This document shows positions 30,462-38,980 of a stretch of 45,595 bases of DNA, one piece after another. The notes beneath the pieces were generated by a model that worked only from the letters and a program-made list of their open reading frames with translations, did not search any database and was not told the DNA's origin. The stretch lies in contig DWYB01000019.1 of assembly GCA_019118885.1 (NCBI GenBank), positions 1-45,595 on the forward strand, written 5' to 3'. The translations under genes and the position numbers were made by a program. Position 1 is the stretch's first letter, and the number at the start of each line of letters is the position of its first letter. This DNA is from Candidatus Mediterraneibacter surreyensis. GTDB lineage: Bacteria; Bacillota; Clostridia; Lachnospirales; Lachnospiraceae.

Positions 30462-30812
30462 AAATCCTGCATTTGTCCGCGGGGACCTTCCGATCGGATG
30501 CGCGCAGAAAACCGTTCCCATTTGATGTGCCTTTTGCGGCGGACGGGGATATGGTGACGGTGACTTGGAGTAATCTGTTGGAAAGACTTAAAGGGAGAAA
30601 GCGTGGCGTTAATTGTCCGGCGGATGCCTGAGGCGGAGCTGAATCTTCCGCCGGACAATTGCTTTTAGCCATGTTTTCTCCCTTTTACGTCTTTACCAGA
30701 TTACGGAACCGGAACCTGAGCCATATCCCCGTCCGACGCAAAAACCTTCTGCAACAAACCAACGGTTTTCGGACGCTTCGCCAATCAGTCAGCTCCCTAC
30801 AATTACAGATTT
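30462..30812. repeat. Very long imperfect inverted repeat IR-2
   Basis: Two arms of about 165 nt face each other around a 22-nt loop (30625-30646). Perfect blocks: AATTGTCCGGCGGA (30611-30624) with 30647-30660; GTAATCTG (30570-30577) with 30697-30704; GGACGGGGATATGG (30541-30554) with 30721-30734; GAAAACCGTT (30507-30516) with 30761-30770. AAAGGGAGAAA also recurs in both arms, and the outermost homology is near 30462-30476 / 30799-30812. Between blocks the arms have diverged with small indels, so they look like two old copies of one sequence in opposite orientation. It ends right at the stop codon of the hydrolase gene. Confidence 0.85.
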
Positions 30813-31775
30813 CTACTCTTCTTCGGAAAAGAGTATCTGTATCTGTTCTATGAATTCCTTCGACTTTTCCACATGTGGAAGCTGTTTTGTCTCATCTATC
30901 CCCACTATTTCAATAGAAGGAAGCTGATTTTGGTATTGATTTGCTGATAATGTATTTTCCGGGTTGGAATTTCCGACTATAATAAAAATACTGTTATTTA
31001 ACTTATTTAGGCAGCACAAGATGTTTGCGTTTGTAAATCTTGATTTTTTGCAGGCATAAAGATATTTTGAATGAGCTTTATGCTTGTGGGAAGATTCAAA
31101 GCAGGTTAAAATATCTTTCTCATCTACCTTATTATGATCATAAAAATATGAAGAAACAAATTTTTGAGATATTGTTTTCTTATTTACACTCATATTATAG
31201 ATAAAAGTGCCGATTATAGGTGCTGATAAAAGATATTTAATTGTCTTTGTACGCTTTGTAGGTATTTTGGCAAGTGATACGAGATTCTGCGGGTTGATCA
31301 TAGCCACTTTATTAATGATCGTATCGTCATTAGAGCATGCCATCAGTACAAAAGGCGATGAATCTCCGGAAACGATGACATCAGTCTTTTTACCTATAAC
31401 GTGTTTGATAAAATCAGTTATCAGCTGTACATATAAAAAGTTCGTATAAGTCAGGATAGGATGATCTGAGCACCCGCATCCTAAAAGATCAAGAGAGTAA
31501 ACCGTATATGTTTTTGCCAGCGATGACTCTATTTTATTCCATTCATGAGAAGAAGAACATACATCAAGGTTGTGTACAAGGAGAAGAGGAGAGCCGGACC
31601 CTTTTTTCTTATAAGCAATTTTTCCAAATCTCCATTCATAATATTCGTAAGTCTCTTCATTAAGTCTGTTGTCAGCTGTTGCAATATAATTAAAAAGTCG
31701 GTTTACAACATGCATTGTACCGAGTGCTGTCCCGATAAATACAGCTGCTAAACTGATATTTTTCTTCCAACTCAC
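30813..31775 (-). CDS. Membrane-anchored alpha/beta hydrolase-like protein
   Basis: 320-aa protein with an N-terminal hydrophobic anchor (about 8-30) followed by an alpha/beta hydrolase fold: LLLVHNLDVCSSSHEW (oxyanion region), SLDLLGCGCSDHP, the nucleophile elbow VSGDSSPFV (S139) and a late LPHVE (H301). The elbow is G-D-S-S-P rather than G-x-S-x-G, and I do not see the usual acidic residue (the GNSNPEN stretch is in its place). The substrate is unknown. The start is GTG at 31775 with GGGTGG upstream. It lies on the opposite strand between rsmG and parA and is more AT-rich than its neighbours, so it may be an insertion in this conserved block. Confidence 0.75.
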   Translation of the reverse strand: MSWKKNISLAAVFIGTALGTMHVVNRLFNYIATADNRLNEETYEYYEWRFGKIAYKKKGSGSPLLLVHNLDVCSSSHEWNKIESSLAKTYTVYSLDLLGCGCSDHPILTYTNFLYVQLITDFIKHVIGKKTDVIVSGDSSPFVLMACSNDDTIINKVAMINPQNLVSLAKIPTKRTKTIKYLLSAPIIGTFIYNMSVNKKTISQKFVSSYFYDHNKVDEKDILTCFESSHKHKAHSKYLYACKKSRFTNANILCCLNKLNNSIFIIVGNSNPENTLSANQYQNQLPSIEIVGIDETKQLPHVEKSKEFIEQIQILFSEEE

Positions 31776-31846
31776 AAGTATTCACCACCCTTTTTTGTTT
31801 TCTATTATTATACTACATGGGTAAATTCAATTCAAGAATAGCTAAA

Positions 31847-31862
31847 TGTTTCACGTGAAACA
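31847..31862. promoter_or_regulatory. parS site 1
   Basis: Perfect 16-bp ParB-binding palindrome TGTTTCACGTGAAACA, upstream of parA. ParB loads here, spreads on DNA in a CTP-dependent way, and recruits SMC. Confidence 0.97.
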
Positions 31863-31885
31863 TTAATGAAAAATAAATAAAATAA

Positions 31886-31901
31886 TGTTTCACGTGAAAC
31901 A
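31886..31901. promoter_or_regulatory. parS site 2
   Basis: Second perfect TGTTTCACGTGAAACA, 23 bp after the first, directly upstream of the parA promoter, so ParB binding could also affect parAB expression. Confidence 0.97.
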
Positions 31902-31926
31902 TTTTATAGATTAATAAATTGAAAAG

Positions 31927-31935
31927 TGTTATAAT
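31927..31935 (+). promoter_or_regulatory. parAB promoter (extended -10)
   Basis: TGTTATAAT, an extended -10 element, 26 bp after parS site 2. No good -35 is present at 17 bp. Confidence 0.5.
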
Positions 31936-31975
31936 GAATAAGTATCTGAAAAAGAGGTTTTGTGAGGAGGCAAAA

Positions 31976-32743
31976 ATGGGGAGAATCATTGCAATTGCCA
32001 ATCAAAAAGGAGGAGTAGGAAAGACGACTACTGCCATTAATCTTTCTGCTTCTCTTGCGAGTATGAATAAAAAAGTCCTTGCGCTTGACATGGATCCTCA
32101 GGGAAATATGACGAGCGGACTGGGCGTTGATAAGGACGAGGCAGAAAAAACAGTTTATGACCTTATTATAGGTAATGCTGGGATTGAAGAATGCATTTGC
32201 AGAGATGCTTTGGAAAATCTCGATGTACTTCCTTCGAATATTAATCTCTCCGCCGCAGAAATTGAATTGATAGGCGTTGAAAATAAGGAATATATTTTAA
32301 GAAGTGAAGTTGAAAAAGTAAAAAATGATTATGATTTTATTGTAATAGACTGTCCGCCGGCGTTAAGTATGCTGACTATAAATGCAATGACTACCGCTGA
32401 CTCGGTGATCGTACCGATACAGTGCGAATACTATGCACTGGAGGGATTGAGCCAGCTGATACATACAATAGAACTTGTACAGGAAAGATTGAATCCTGAG
32501 CTCGAAATAGAAGGCGTTGTGTTTACTATGTATGATGCCAGAACGAATCTTTCATTACAGGTAGTGGAAAATGTCAAAGATAATCTTAATCAGAATATCT
32601 ATAAGACAATTATCCCGAGAAATATCAGACTGGCTGAAGCGCCAAGCTATGGCATGCCGATCAATCTCTATGACCCAAGATCAACAGGGGCGGAAAGCTA
32701 TATGCTGTTAGCGGAAGAAGTTATTCATAAAGGAGAAGAATAG
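31976..32743 (+). CDS. parA: Chromosome partitioning ATPase ParA (Soj)
   Basis: 255-aa Walker-type ATPase that positions origins with ParB and, as Soj, can regulate DnaA. The deviant Walker A KGGVGKTT is at 11-18, DMDPQGNMTSGLG gives the A' motif and VIDCPPALS is Walker B. The ATG at 31976 is chosen because GAGGAGG lies 5 nt upstream; the ORF runs 19 codons further up but without a ribosome site. parB follows 2 nt after the stop. Confidence 0.96.
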   Translation: MGRIIAIANQKGGVGKTTTAINLSASLASMNKKVLALDMDPQGNMTSGLGVDKDEAEKTVYDLIIGNAGIEECICRDALENLDVLPSNINLSAAEIELIGVENKEYILRSEVEKVKNDYDFIVIDCPPALSMLTINAMTTADSVIVPIQCEYYALEGLSQLIHTIELVQERLNPELEIEGVVFTMYDARTNLSLQVVENVKDNLNQNIYKTIIPRNIRLAEAPSYGMPINLYDPRSTGAESYMLLAEEVIHKGEE

Positions 32744-32745
32744 TT

Positions 32746-33657
32746 ATGGCGGCAAAAAGAAATGGATTGGGAAAGGGATTGGACAGTCTTATCCCGGATA
32801 AAAAGGTGAAACCTGCAGTTTCAGATAAAACAGAAGGAAAAGAAAAAAAAGAAGAGTCCAGTAAAAGCGGTGAAATCCTGGTGAAGATCAATGAAGTTGA
32901 ACCGAACCGTGAACAGCCGAGAAAAGATTTCGATGAAGATTCTCTTATGGAATTAGCTGACTCTATCAAGCAGTTTGGGATTCTCCAGCCTCTGCTTGTA
33001 CAGAAGAAAAAAGATTATTATGAAATCATTGCCGGAGAGCGAAGGTGGAGAGCAGCAAAAATCGCAGGGATAAAAGAGGTTCCTATTATCGTTAAGAATT
33101 ATACGGATCAGGAAATTGTGGAAATCTCTCTTATCGAAAATATCCAGCGGGAGAACCTTAATCCGATCGAAGAGGCGATGGCATACAAGAGACTTCTTGA
33201 AGAATTCAACCTGAAACAGGATGAAGTTGCCGAGAGAGTTTCTAAGAGCAGGACTGCTGTTACAAACTCAATGAGGCTTTTAAAATTAAGCTCCAGAGTA
33301 CAACAGATGATTGTAGATGATATGATCAGTACCGGACATGCACGGGCTTTGCTCGCAATCGATGATGAAGAACAGCAGTATATGCTTGCAAATAAGATCT
33401 TCGATGAAAAACTGAGTGTCAGGGAAACGGAAAAGCTTGTTAAAGCATTGAAAAATCCTAAAAAAGAAATAAAGAAAACGGTGGTCGAACACACGTTTGT
33501 GTACGAGAATCTGGAAGAGCAGATGAAAAATATCATCGGAACAAAAGTAAGTGTGAATCCAAAAGCGAATGGAAAGGGTAAAATAGAGATAGAATATTAT
33601 TCGGAAGAAGAATTGGAACGTATCTATGACCTGATCATGTCGATCCATGCGAAATAG
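32746..33657 (+). CDS. parB: Chromosome partitioning protein ParB (Spo0J)
   Basis: 303-aa CTP-dependent DNA clamp that binds parS. A basic N-terminus (RNGLGKGLDSLIPDKK) serves to stimulate ParA. The CTP-binding GERRWRA box is at 97-103, ENIQRENLNP at 131-140 and the parS-reading helix-turn-helix around 155-180. A C-terminal dimerisation region (KGKIEIEYYSEEELERI) is complete. It is co-transcribed with parA, and its two target sites lie just upstream. Confidence 0.96.
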   Translation: MAAKRNGLGKGLDSLIPDKKVKPAVSDKTEGKEKKEESSKSGEILVKINEVEPNREQPRKDFDEDSLMELADSIKQFGILQPLLVQKKKDYYEIIAGERRWRAAKIAGIKEVPIIVKNYTDQEIVEISLIENIQRENLNPIEEAMAYKRLLEEFNLKQDEVAERVSKSRTAVTNSMRLLKLSSRVQQMIVDDMISTGHARALLAIDDEEQQYMLANKIFDEKLSVRETEKLVKALKNPKKEIKKTVVEHTFVYENLEEQMKNIIGTKVSVNPKANGKGKIEIEYYSEEELERIYDLIMSIHAK

Positions 33658-33709
33658 TCAGGTCAGTAAAACCGGGGAGTTGTATGATTAAAAGGAGATG
33701 TAGGAAAGA

Positions 33710-34237
33710 ATGGATGGGATATTGGGCAGTTTAGGGATCGACCCGTTTTATATTTTTGTGGTCCTTTTTATAATGCAGATCATACTTATCATTCTGCTCG
33801 TACTGCTGGGTGATAAATATAAAAGACTGAAGAAAAGTTATTCCGTTTTTATGCGCGGCAAGAATGGAAAAAGTATCGAACAAACAATATTTAATAAATT
33901 TGAAGAACTGGAAGAAATCTCGGACCTGGTCAAGATCAATGAAAAGGAAATTGAAGATCTGAGAAAAAAGGTGGAATCCCATTATCAGAAAGCTGGGATC
34001 GTAAGATATGATGCATTCCATGAAATGGGAGGAAATCTGAGTTTCGCCCTGACTATGCTGGATGAAAATGATAATGGATGGATCTTAAACGCCATGCACA
34101 GCCGGGAAGGCTGCTATACTTATATCAAAGAGATCGTAAGAGGAGAAAGCTATATCGAACTTTCAGAAGAGGAAAAGCAGTGCCTTGAAAAAACGATCTA
34201 TCAGGAAGAATACGATATAAAAGACATGGAAAAATAA
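33710..34237 (+). CDS. DUF4446 family membrane-anchored protein
   Basis: 175-aa protein of unknown function. An N-terminal membrane anchor (about 12-34) is followed by a helical, coiled-coil-like stretch (EELEEISDLVKINEKEIEDLRKKV) and a compact domain with GIVRYDAFHEMGGNLSFALTMLDENDNGWIL, the DUF4446 signature. This family is regularly found just after parB in Clostridia, so a link to the nucleoid or cell cycle is possible but unproven. AAGGAGATG lies upstream of the start. Confidence 0.88.
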   Translation: MDGILGSLGIDPFYIFVVLFIMQIILIILLVLLGDKYKRLKKSYSVFMRGKNGKSIEQTIFNKFEELEEISDLVKINEKEIEDLRKKVESHYQKAGIVRYDAFHEMGGNLSFALTMLDENDNGWILNAMHSREGCYTYIKEIVRGESYIELSEEEKQCLEKTIYQEEYDIKDMEK

Positions 34238-34258
34238 AAGAAATGAGAGGATAAAAAA

Positions 34259-35545
34259 GTGTTAGACATTAAATTTTTAAGAACAAATCCGGATGTAGTA
34301 AAACAGAATATCAAAAATAAATTCCAGGATGAAAAGCTTCCTCTGGTGGACGAAGTGATCGGACTGGATAAGAGAAACCGTGAGATCAAGCAGGAAGTGG
34401 AGGCTCTCCGCGCTGAAAAGAATAAAGCGTCCAAACAGATCGGGGCCATGATGGCTCAGAAAAAGTTTGAAGAGGCGGAAGCACTCAAGAAAAAAGTGGC
34501 AGAGAGCGCAGGACGTATCGATGAATTGTCCACAGAGGAAAAAGATGTAGAGGAAAAGATCAAAAAGATCATGATGACGATTCCGAACATCATCGATCCG
34601 TCTGTGCCGATCGGAAAAGATGACAGTGAAAATGTCGAGCTGGAAAGATTCGGAGAGCCGGTGGTACCGGACTTTGAGATCCCGTATCACACAGAGATTA
34701 TGGAGTCCTTTAACGGGATCGACCTTGACAGTGCGAGAAAGGTCGCGGGAAACGGATTTTATTATCTCATGGGAGATATCGCAAGACTGCATTCGGCTGT
34801 GATCGCATATGCAAGAGATTTTATGATCAACAGAGGATTTACCTACTGTGTACCCCCGTTCATGATCCGCAGCAATGTAGTGACAGGGGTTATGAGCTTT
34901 GCAGAGATGGATGCCATGATGTACAAGATCGAGGGAGAAGACCTCTATCTGATCGGTACGAGCGAGCATTCTATGATCGGCAAATTTATCAATACACAGC
35001 TTACGGAAGATGAGCTCCCGCAGACGCTGACCAGCTATTCACCGTGTTTCCGCAAGGAGAAAGGCGCGCATGGGATCGAAGAGAGAGGCGTATACAGGAT
35101 CCATCAGTTTGAGAAGCAGGAAATGATCGTTGTATGTAAGCCGGAAGAAAGCATGGACTGGTATGACAAGCTCTGGAAGAATACGGTAGACCTCTTCCGC
35201 TCTATGGATATCCCGGTAAGGACACTGGAGTGCTGCTCGGGAGACCTTGCGGATCTGAAAGTGAAATCCGTGGATGTGGAGGCATGGTCTCCGCGCCAGA
35301 AAAAATATTTCGAAGTGGGTAGCTGTTCGAACCTGGGAGACGCACAGGCAAGGAGACTTGGCATCCGCGTAAAAGGAGAAAACGGAAGCTATTTCGCGCA
35401 TACACTGAATAATACGGTAGTCGCTCCGCCGAGGATGCTGATCGCATTCCTTGAGAATAATCTCCAGGCGGACGGCTCTGTCAGGATACCGGAAGTGTTG
35501 AGACCGTATATGGGCGGCAATGATAAGATCGTCCCGAAAAAATAG
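34259..35545 (+). CDS. serS: Seryl-tRNA synthetase
   Basis: 428-aa class II synthetase that charges tRNA-Ser (and tRNA-Sec). The N-terminal coiled-coil arm (about 30-105) that grips the long variable arm of tRNA-Ser is clear. Catalytic motif 2 is FRKEKGAHGIEERGVYRIHQF and motif 3 is PPRMLIAFLENN. It starts with GTG at 34259; AGAGGATAAAA is upstream. Downstream of DUF4446 with 21 nt between them. Confidence 0.96.
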   Translation: MLDIKFLRTNPDVVKQNIKNKFQDEKLPLVDEVIGLDKRNREIKQEVEALRAEKNKASKQIGAMMAQKKFEEAEALKKKVAESAGRIDELSTEEKDVEEKIKKIMMTIPNIIDPSVPIGKDDSENVELERFGEPVVPDFEIPYHTEIMESFNGIDLDSARKVAGNGFYYLMGDIARLHSAVIAYARDFMINRGFTYCVPPFMIRSNVVTGVMSFAEMDAMMYKIEGEDLYLIGTSEHSMIGKFINTQLTEDELPQTLTSYSPCFRKEKGAHGIEERGVYRIHQFEKQEMIVVCKPEESMDWYDKLWKNTVDLFRSMDIPVRTLECCSGDLADLKVKSVDVEAWSPRQKKYFEVGSCSNLGDAQARRLGIRVKGENGSYFAHTLNNTVVAPPRMLIAFLENNLQADGSVRIPEVLRPYMGGNDKIVPKK

Positions 35546-35590
35546 AGGCGGATACTCTCCGGAAAATAATTGTAGAAAGATGAAGGGCAG

Positions 35591-36466
35591 ATGCATCAGT
35601 ATTTAAAAGCAATCGGATTTGATAATATCAATACGAGATATGATCTGAAAGATCTTATGGATGATGTGGAGACTGGATTTACACATCAGACGATCGTTTC
35701 ATACAGGCCGGGGGAAGATTTCTGCGAGCTGCGCAGGGAGTATGGGCAGTGCATCGGAGTTGCGATCTGCGGCGAACTTGACGGCGATGACAATTTTTAT
35801 CCGGATTATTATTTTCCCTATTTCGAGGGGAGCGGGATCAGTACCTACGCAGACATTGCCATAGAGCGGAAGATTGAAAAAGAGCAGTATGTGGGAATGT
35901 GCGAGGATTCTAAGATCGGGATCAGCCTGATCTTCACCCTGCAGAACGGGATCGAGTATATGAGAGAACGGCAGGCCGGATTTACTACAGGAGTCACAAC
36001 ATCAGTCACATTGTCCGGACTGGCTCTGTCCGGGATGATACTCCTGCCTGTCGTGAAAGACGAGCGGCAGCTAAAGAGTGAGCAGGCGGCGTCAGACAAC
36101 AGAAAAATGCTGCTCAATGCAGCGAGGAACGGAGACCAGAGCGCGATAGAGACATTGACTCTGGATGATATTGATATTTATTCGCAGGTATCCAGACGCC
36201 TTGCGAATGAAGATGTTTTCTCCATCGTTGACACATATTTTATGCCCTATGGAGTCGAGTGCGATCTGTATTCGATCATGGGTGAGATCCTGGCAGTCAG
36301 GCACAGGACAAACTCGGCGACAGGGGTGGAGTTGTACCAGATGAAGCTCAATGTCAATGAAATGCAGTTTGACGTATGCGTGCCGGCGGAGGAAGTCATG
36401 GGAGAGCCGGAGATCGGGCGGAGGTTTAAGGGAACGATCTGGCTGCAGGGGTATATCAATTTTTAA
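35591..36466 (+). CDS. DUF3881 family protein
   Basis: 291-aa soluble protein of unknown function, recognised as DUF3881 from its opening MHQYLKAIGF and the central RPGEDFCELRREYG...GICGEL-type and HPDYYFPYF-type segments (here GQCIGVAICGELDGDDNFYPDYYFPYFEG). The family is largely restricted to Lachnospiraceae and relatives, which supports the organism call. AAGGGCAG precedes the ATG. It follows serS by 45 nt and could be in its operon. No membrane or DNA-binding motif is seen. Confidence 0.85.
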   Translation: MHQYLKAIGFDNINTRYDLKDLMDDVETGFTHQTIVSYRPGEDFCELRREYGQCIGVAICGELDGDDNFYPDYYFPYFEGSGISTYADIAIERKIEKEQYVGMCEDSKIGISLIFTLQNGIEYMRERQAGFTTGVTTSVTLSGLALSGMILLPVVKDERQLKSEQAASDNRKMLLNAARNGDQSAIETLTLDDIDIYSQVSRRLANEDVFSIVDTYFMPYGVECDLYSIMGEILAVRHRTNSATGVELYQMKLNVNEMQFDVCVPAEEVMGEPEIGRRFKGTIWLQGYINF

Positions 36467-36492
36467 AGACCTTGTACTGATCGAGGTGAAGT

Positions 36493-37518
36493 ATGAAAGT
36501 AACGATACAAAAAATAGCGGAAGCTGCGGGAGTATCCAGGGGAACAGTGGACAGGGCTCTCAACAACAGAGGGCGGATCGATCCTCAGGTTTCGGAAAGG
36601 ATCCTGCGGATCGCAGATGAAATGGGATATGTTCCCAGAAGCCGCAGACAGACAGCTTCCAGGGGAAAACCCATTAAAATAGGCGTTGTAACACAACTTG
36701 CAGGATCGTCTTTTATGCTGGAAGTAAATAGAGGGATCCAAAAGGCGGCATCAGAGCTCAGAGAGAAAAATATCGAGCTGATCTTAAAAGAAGGAATGAC
36801 AGTAGATGAAAAAGAGCAGCTCCGTTTTATTGAAGAACTGGAGTCTGAGGGGATCAGTGGTCTTGCTGTTATGCCGGTTGACTGTGAGTCTGTGAGGGAA
36901 AAGCTTGAATCTCTGTCAGTAGAGAAAAAAATCCCGGTGGTGACATTTAATTCAGATATTGTCGGGAGCAAGCGGCTCTGTTTTGTTGGTATGGACAACC
37001 GCAAGAGTGGAAGGACAGCGGCCGGACTGCTTGGCATGCTCACACGCGGAAAGGGAAAAATACTGATCATCACCGGTTACTTTAGTAATCATGTAGATAA
37101 CCAGCGCGTGGACGGTTTTTTGGAAGAGGTAAAAAAAGAATATCCCGAGCTGGAAATCGCAGGAGTACATGGAAGCTTTGATGAAACAGCAGAGGTCGAA
37201 AAGATCATAGAGAATGTGATGACAAATATCGAGGGCATCACCGGGATCCTGGTAGTTTCCGGAGGGCAGGCCGGGGTAGGAAAGGCGTTTGAAAAACTGA
37301 AGCTGGATAAACGCCCTTATGTCGTGATCTATGACCAGACGCCAAAGAATGAAAAGGCGCTGAAAGATAATACGGTAGATTTTCTTATCGATCAGAACGG
37401 TTATGTCCAGGGGCATAAGCCGCCGCTTATCCTGGCGGAACTGCTGCTGAATGGGAAGACACAGAAAAAAGAGTTCCTGTTTACAGATATTATCATTAAA
37501 ACAAAATATAATTTATAG
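36493..37518 (+). CDS. LacI-type transcription regulator
   Basis: 341-aa regulator. The helix-turn-helix TIQKIAEAAGVSRGTVDRALNNRGRI is at 3-28, with the hinge region near 45-60. The rest is a periplasmic-binding-protein-like sensor domain for a sugar or polyol (two lobes; SFMLEVNRGIQKAASEL, FVGMDNRKSGRTAAGLL). GAGGTGA precedes the ATG. It stands directly before the inositol gene remnants on the same strand, and such regulators control iol clusters, so myo-inositol or a derivative is a plausible ligand. It has its own terminator at 37,547, hence a separate transcript from iolB onward. Confidence 0.9.
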   Translation: MKVTIQKIAEAAGVSRGTVDRALNNRGRIDPQVSERILRIADEMGYVPRSRRQTASRGKPIKIGVVTQLAGSSFMLEVNRGIQKAASELREKNIELILKEGMTVDEKEQLRFIEELESEGISGLAVMPVDCESVREKLESLSVEKKIPVVTFNSDIVGSKRLCFVGMDNRKSGRTAAGLLGMLTRGKGKILIITGYFSNHVDNQRVDGFLEEVKKEYPELEIAGVHGSFDETAEVEKIIENVMTNIEGITGILVVSGGQAGVGKAFEKLKLDKRPYVVIYDQTPKNEKALKDNTVDFLIDQNGYVQGHKPPLILAELLLNGKTQKKEFLFTDIIIKTKYNL

Positions 37519-37545
37519 GATCTGTTACTTTACAGGATCTGTTAC
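37517..37545 (+). repeat. Short direct repeat after the regulator gene
   Basis: AGGATCTGTTAC occurs at 37517-37528 and again at 37534-37545, next to the regulator stop codon. It could be a slippage product or a footprint of an excision event. Confidence 0.5.
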
Positions 37546-37546
37546 G

Positions 37547-37582
37547 AAAAAAGGCGTATGCGCGTTGCTGAACGTGCCTGCG
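37547..37582 (+). terminator. Terminator of the LacI-type regulator gene
   Basis: AAAAAAGGCG pairs with CGCCTTTTTT, with an additional inner GC-rich pairing (CGTATGCGC region); T-run follows. Confidence 0.8.
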
Positions 37583-37766
37583 CCTTTTTTGATGCTGAAA
37601 TTTTGATACTGAAACCTATGCGTGCTTTATGCGTGCGAAAAAAGCCGCAAAAGAATATAAATAGTGCTGAAAAACAGACTGTAAATGGATTTATTATTAG
37701 AAGTTATGAACTAAGTATTTTAAGAAATCAAAATAATAAGTACAAAATCCGTAAAGTACTTGTTAA
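37583..37766. other. AT-rich spacer before the iolD remnant
   Basis: No gene. AT-rich and unlike the flanking iol genes. It contains the dyad AAGTAC (37739-37744) / GTACTT (37756-37761), a possible operator. Homology to iolD starts abruptly after an in-frame TAA at 37764-37766, so this spacer seems to have replaced the missing 5' part. Confidence 0.5.
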
Positions 37767-38138
37767 AATTGTGGATTCGGATGTATCAATAATCTGGAAA
37801 TGAACCACGGGATCGGAAGTATTGCTACCGAGTTCCGCTATACGGACGGCAGGAAACCCACGGGAGACTTGATCCCGGTAGATTATGCAAAGATCGGAGA
37901 AGGGTATGGATTAAAGACATATACATGCCGCACGGTCCAGGAACTGACAGACGCCCTTGAAGATGCCAAAACACAGAAGACTGCCTGCCTGTTTGACCTG
38001 AAAGTCATACCAAAGACAATGACAGACGGATATGGATCCTGGTGGGATGTGGGCATCGCGGCTGTTTCTGAGAAAGAAAGCGTCCGCAAAGCCAGTGAAG
38101 AGGTGATGAAAGAGCGCAGTGAAGCAAGGGATTATTGA
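37767..38138 (+). pseudogene. iolD: 5'-deleted iolD (trihydroxycyclohexane-1,2-dione hydrolase)
   Basis: Only about the last 123 residues of a roughly 640-residue thiamine-diphosphate enzyme remain. The frame reads CGFGCINNLEMNHGIGS, then ATEFRYTDG, PVDYAKIGEGYGLKTYT and LFDLKVIPKTMTDGYGSWWDVG, all typical of the IolD C-terminus. Homology begins upstream of the first ATG (37800) and stops at a TAA, showing that the N-terminal part was lost rather than mis-called. No ribosome site precedes it. IolD opens the inositol ring derivative in myo-inositol breakdown, so the pathway encoded here is broken unless another copy exists. Confidence 0.9.
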
Positions 38139-38168
38139 TCTGGATGTGCATGACAGGAGGATGGAAAG

Positions 38169-38954
38169 ATGGGAAAGGTATTTGGCTGGCCGGAGTTCGA
38201 TGAACATGGGGAAAAAATCCTTACGACCTATGAGAATGATTACAGCGAGATGATGATGGATATACGTGTATATCGCATGAAGCCGGAAGAAAAGCGGGAG
38301 TTTCTGCGCACAGGGGAAGAGACGGCTGTGCTCCTCCTGGAAGGAACGGTCACTTTCCATTGGGAAGGGCAGGAAAAGACAGTCAGCAGGAAAAACGTAT
38401 TTACAGAAGGACCGTGGTGCGTGCACACATGTACAGGACAGAAGATCGCTGTGACCGCCCGCACAGATGTGGAAATACTGGTACAGTGTACAAAGAATGA
38501 CAGGGCCTTTCCGGGAAAACTGTACGCGCCGGAGGATGCCCCGTGGGTCTATTCCTGTGCGGGAAAGTTTGGGAATACGGCAAACAGGCGGGTGAATACA
38601 ATATTCGATCATGATATAGCGCCTGATTCAAATATGGTACTTGGAGAAGTGCTGAATGACCGGGGCAACTGGTCGGGATATCTGCCGCACCGCCATCCCC
38701 AGCCGGAAACCTATTATTTCAAGTTCGACCGTCCGGAAGGATTTGGGGCAAGCTTTGTGGGAGACAAGGTATTTAAAAGTGCGGACGGGAGTTTTTCCGC
38801 GATCCCGGGAGGATGTCTCCACCCGCAGGCGGCGGCTCCGGGATTCCAGATGTATACATGCTGGATGATACGGCATCTTGATGGGAATCCATGGCTGCAG
38901 ACAGACCGGTGTGAAGATGAGAGATATACATGGCTTCATGATGCAAAATGGTAA
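38169..38954 (+). CDS. iolB: 5-deoxy-glucuronate isomerase
   Basis: 261-aa bicupin enzyme that converts 5-deoxy-glucuronate to 2-deoxy-5-keto-gluconate, the step after IolD in myo-inositol breakdown. The metal-binding cupin motif is LPHRHPQPETYYFKF (about 172-186); GGCLHPQAAAPGFQMYTCWMIRHLDGNPW follows. AGGAGG lies 8 nt before the ATG. Complete and of normal length. It now lies downstream of a non-functional iolD. Confidence 0.94.
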   Translation: MGKVFGWPEFDEHGEKILTTYENDYSEMMMDIRVYRMKPEEKREFLRTGEETAVLLLEGTVTFHWEGQEKTVSRKNVFTEGPWCVHTCTGQKIAVTARTDVEILVQCTKNDRAFPGKLYAPEDAPWVYSCAGKFGNTANRRVNTIFDHDIAPDSNMVLGEVLNDRGNWSGYLPHRHPQPETYYFKFDRPEGFGASFVGDKVFKSADGSFSAIPGGCLHPQAAAPGFQMYTCWMIRHLDGNPWLQTDRCEDERYTWLHDAKW

Positions 38955-38980
38955 AAGCTTAAAAAAGAAAGTGTGAAGAA

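Noticed and set aside
30415-30672. 85-codon minus-strand frame with GGGAG before its ATG, inside IR-2
   Set aside because: It reads straight through both arms and the loop of the giant hairpin, and its residues (many S, P, A, R) look like translated structure. The same goes for the 90-codon frame at 30,249-30,521.
37558-37803. 81-codon frame between the regulator and iolD remnant
   Set aside because: It begins inside the terminator and runs into the iolD remnant in a different frame; no ribosome site.
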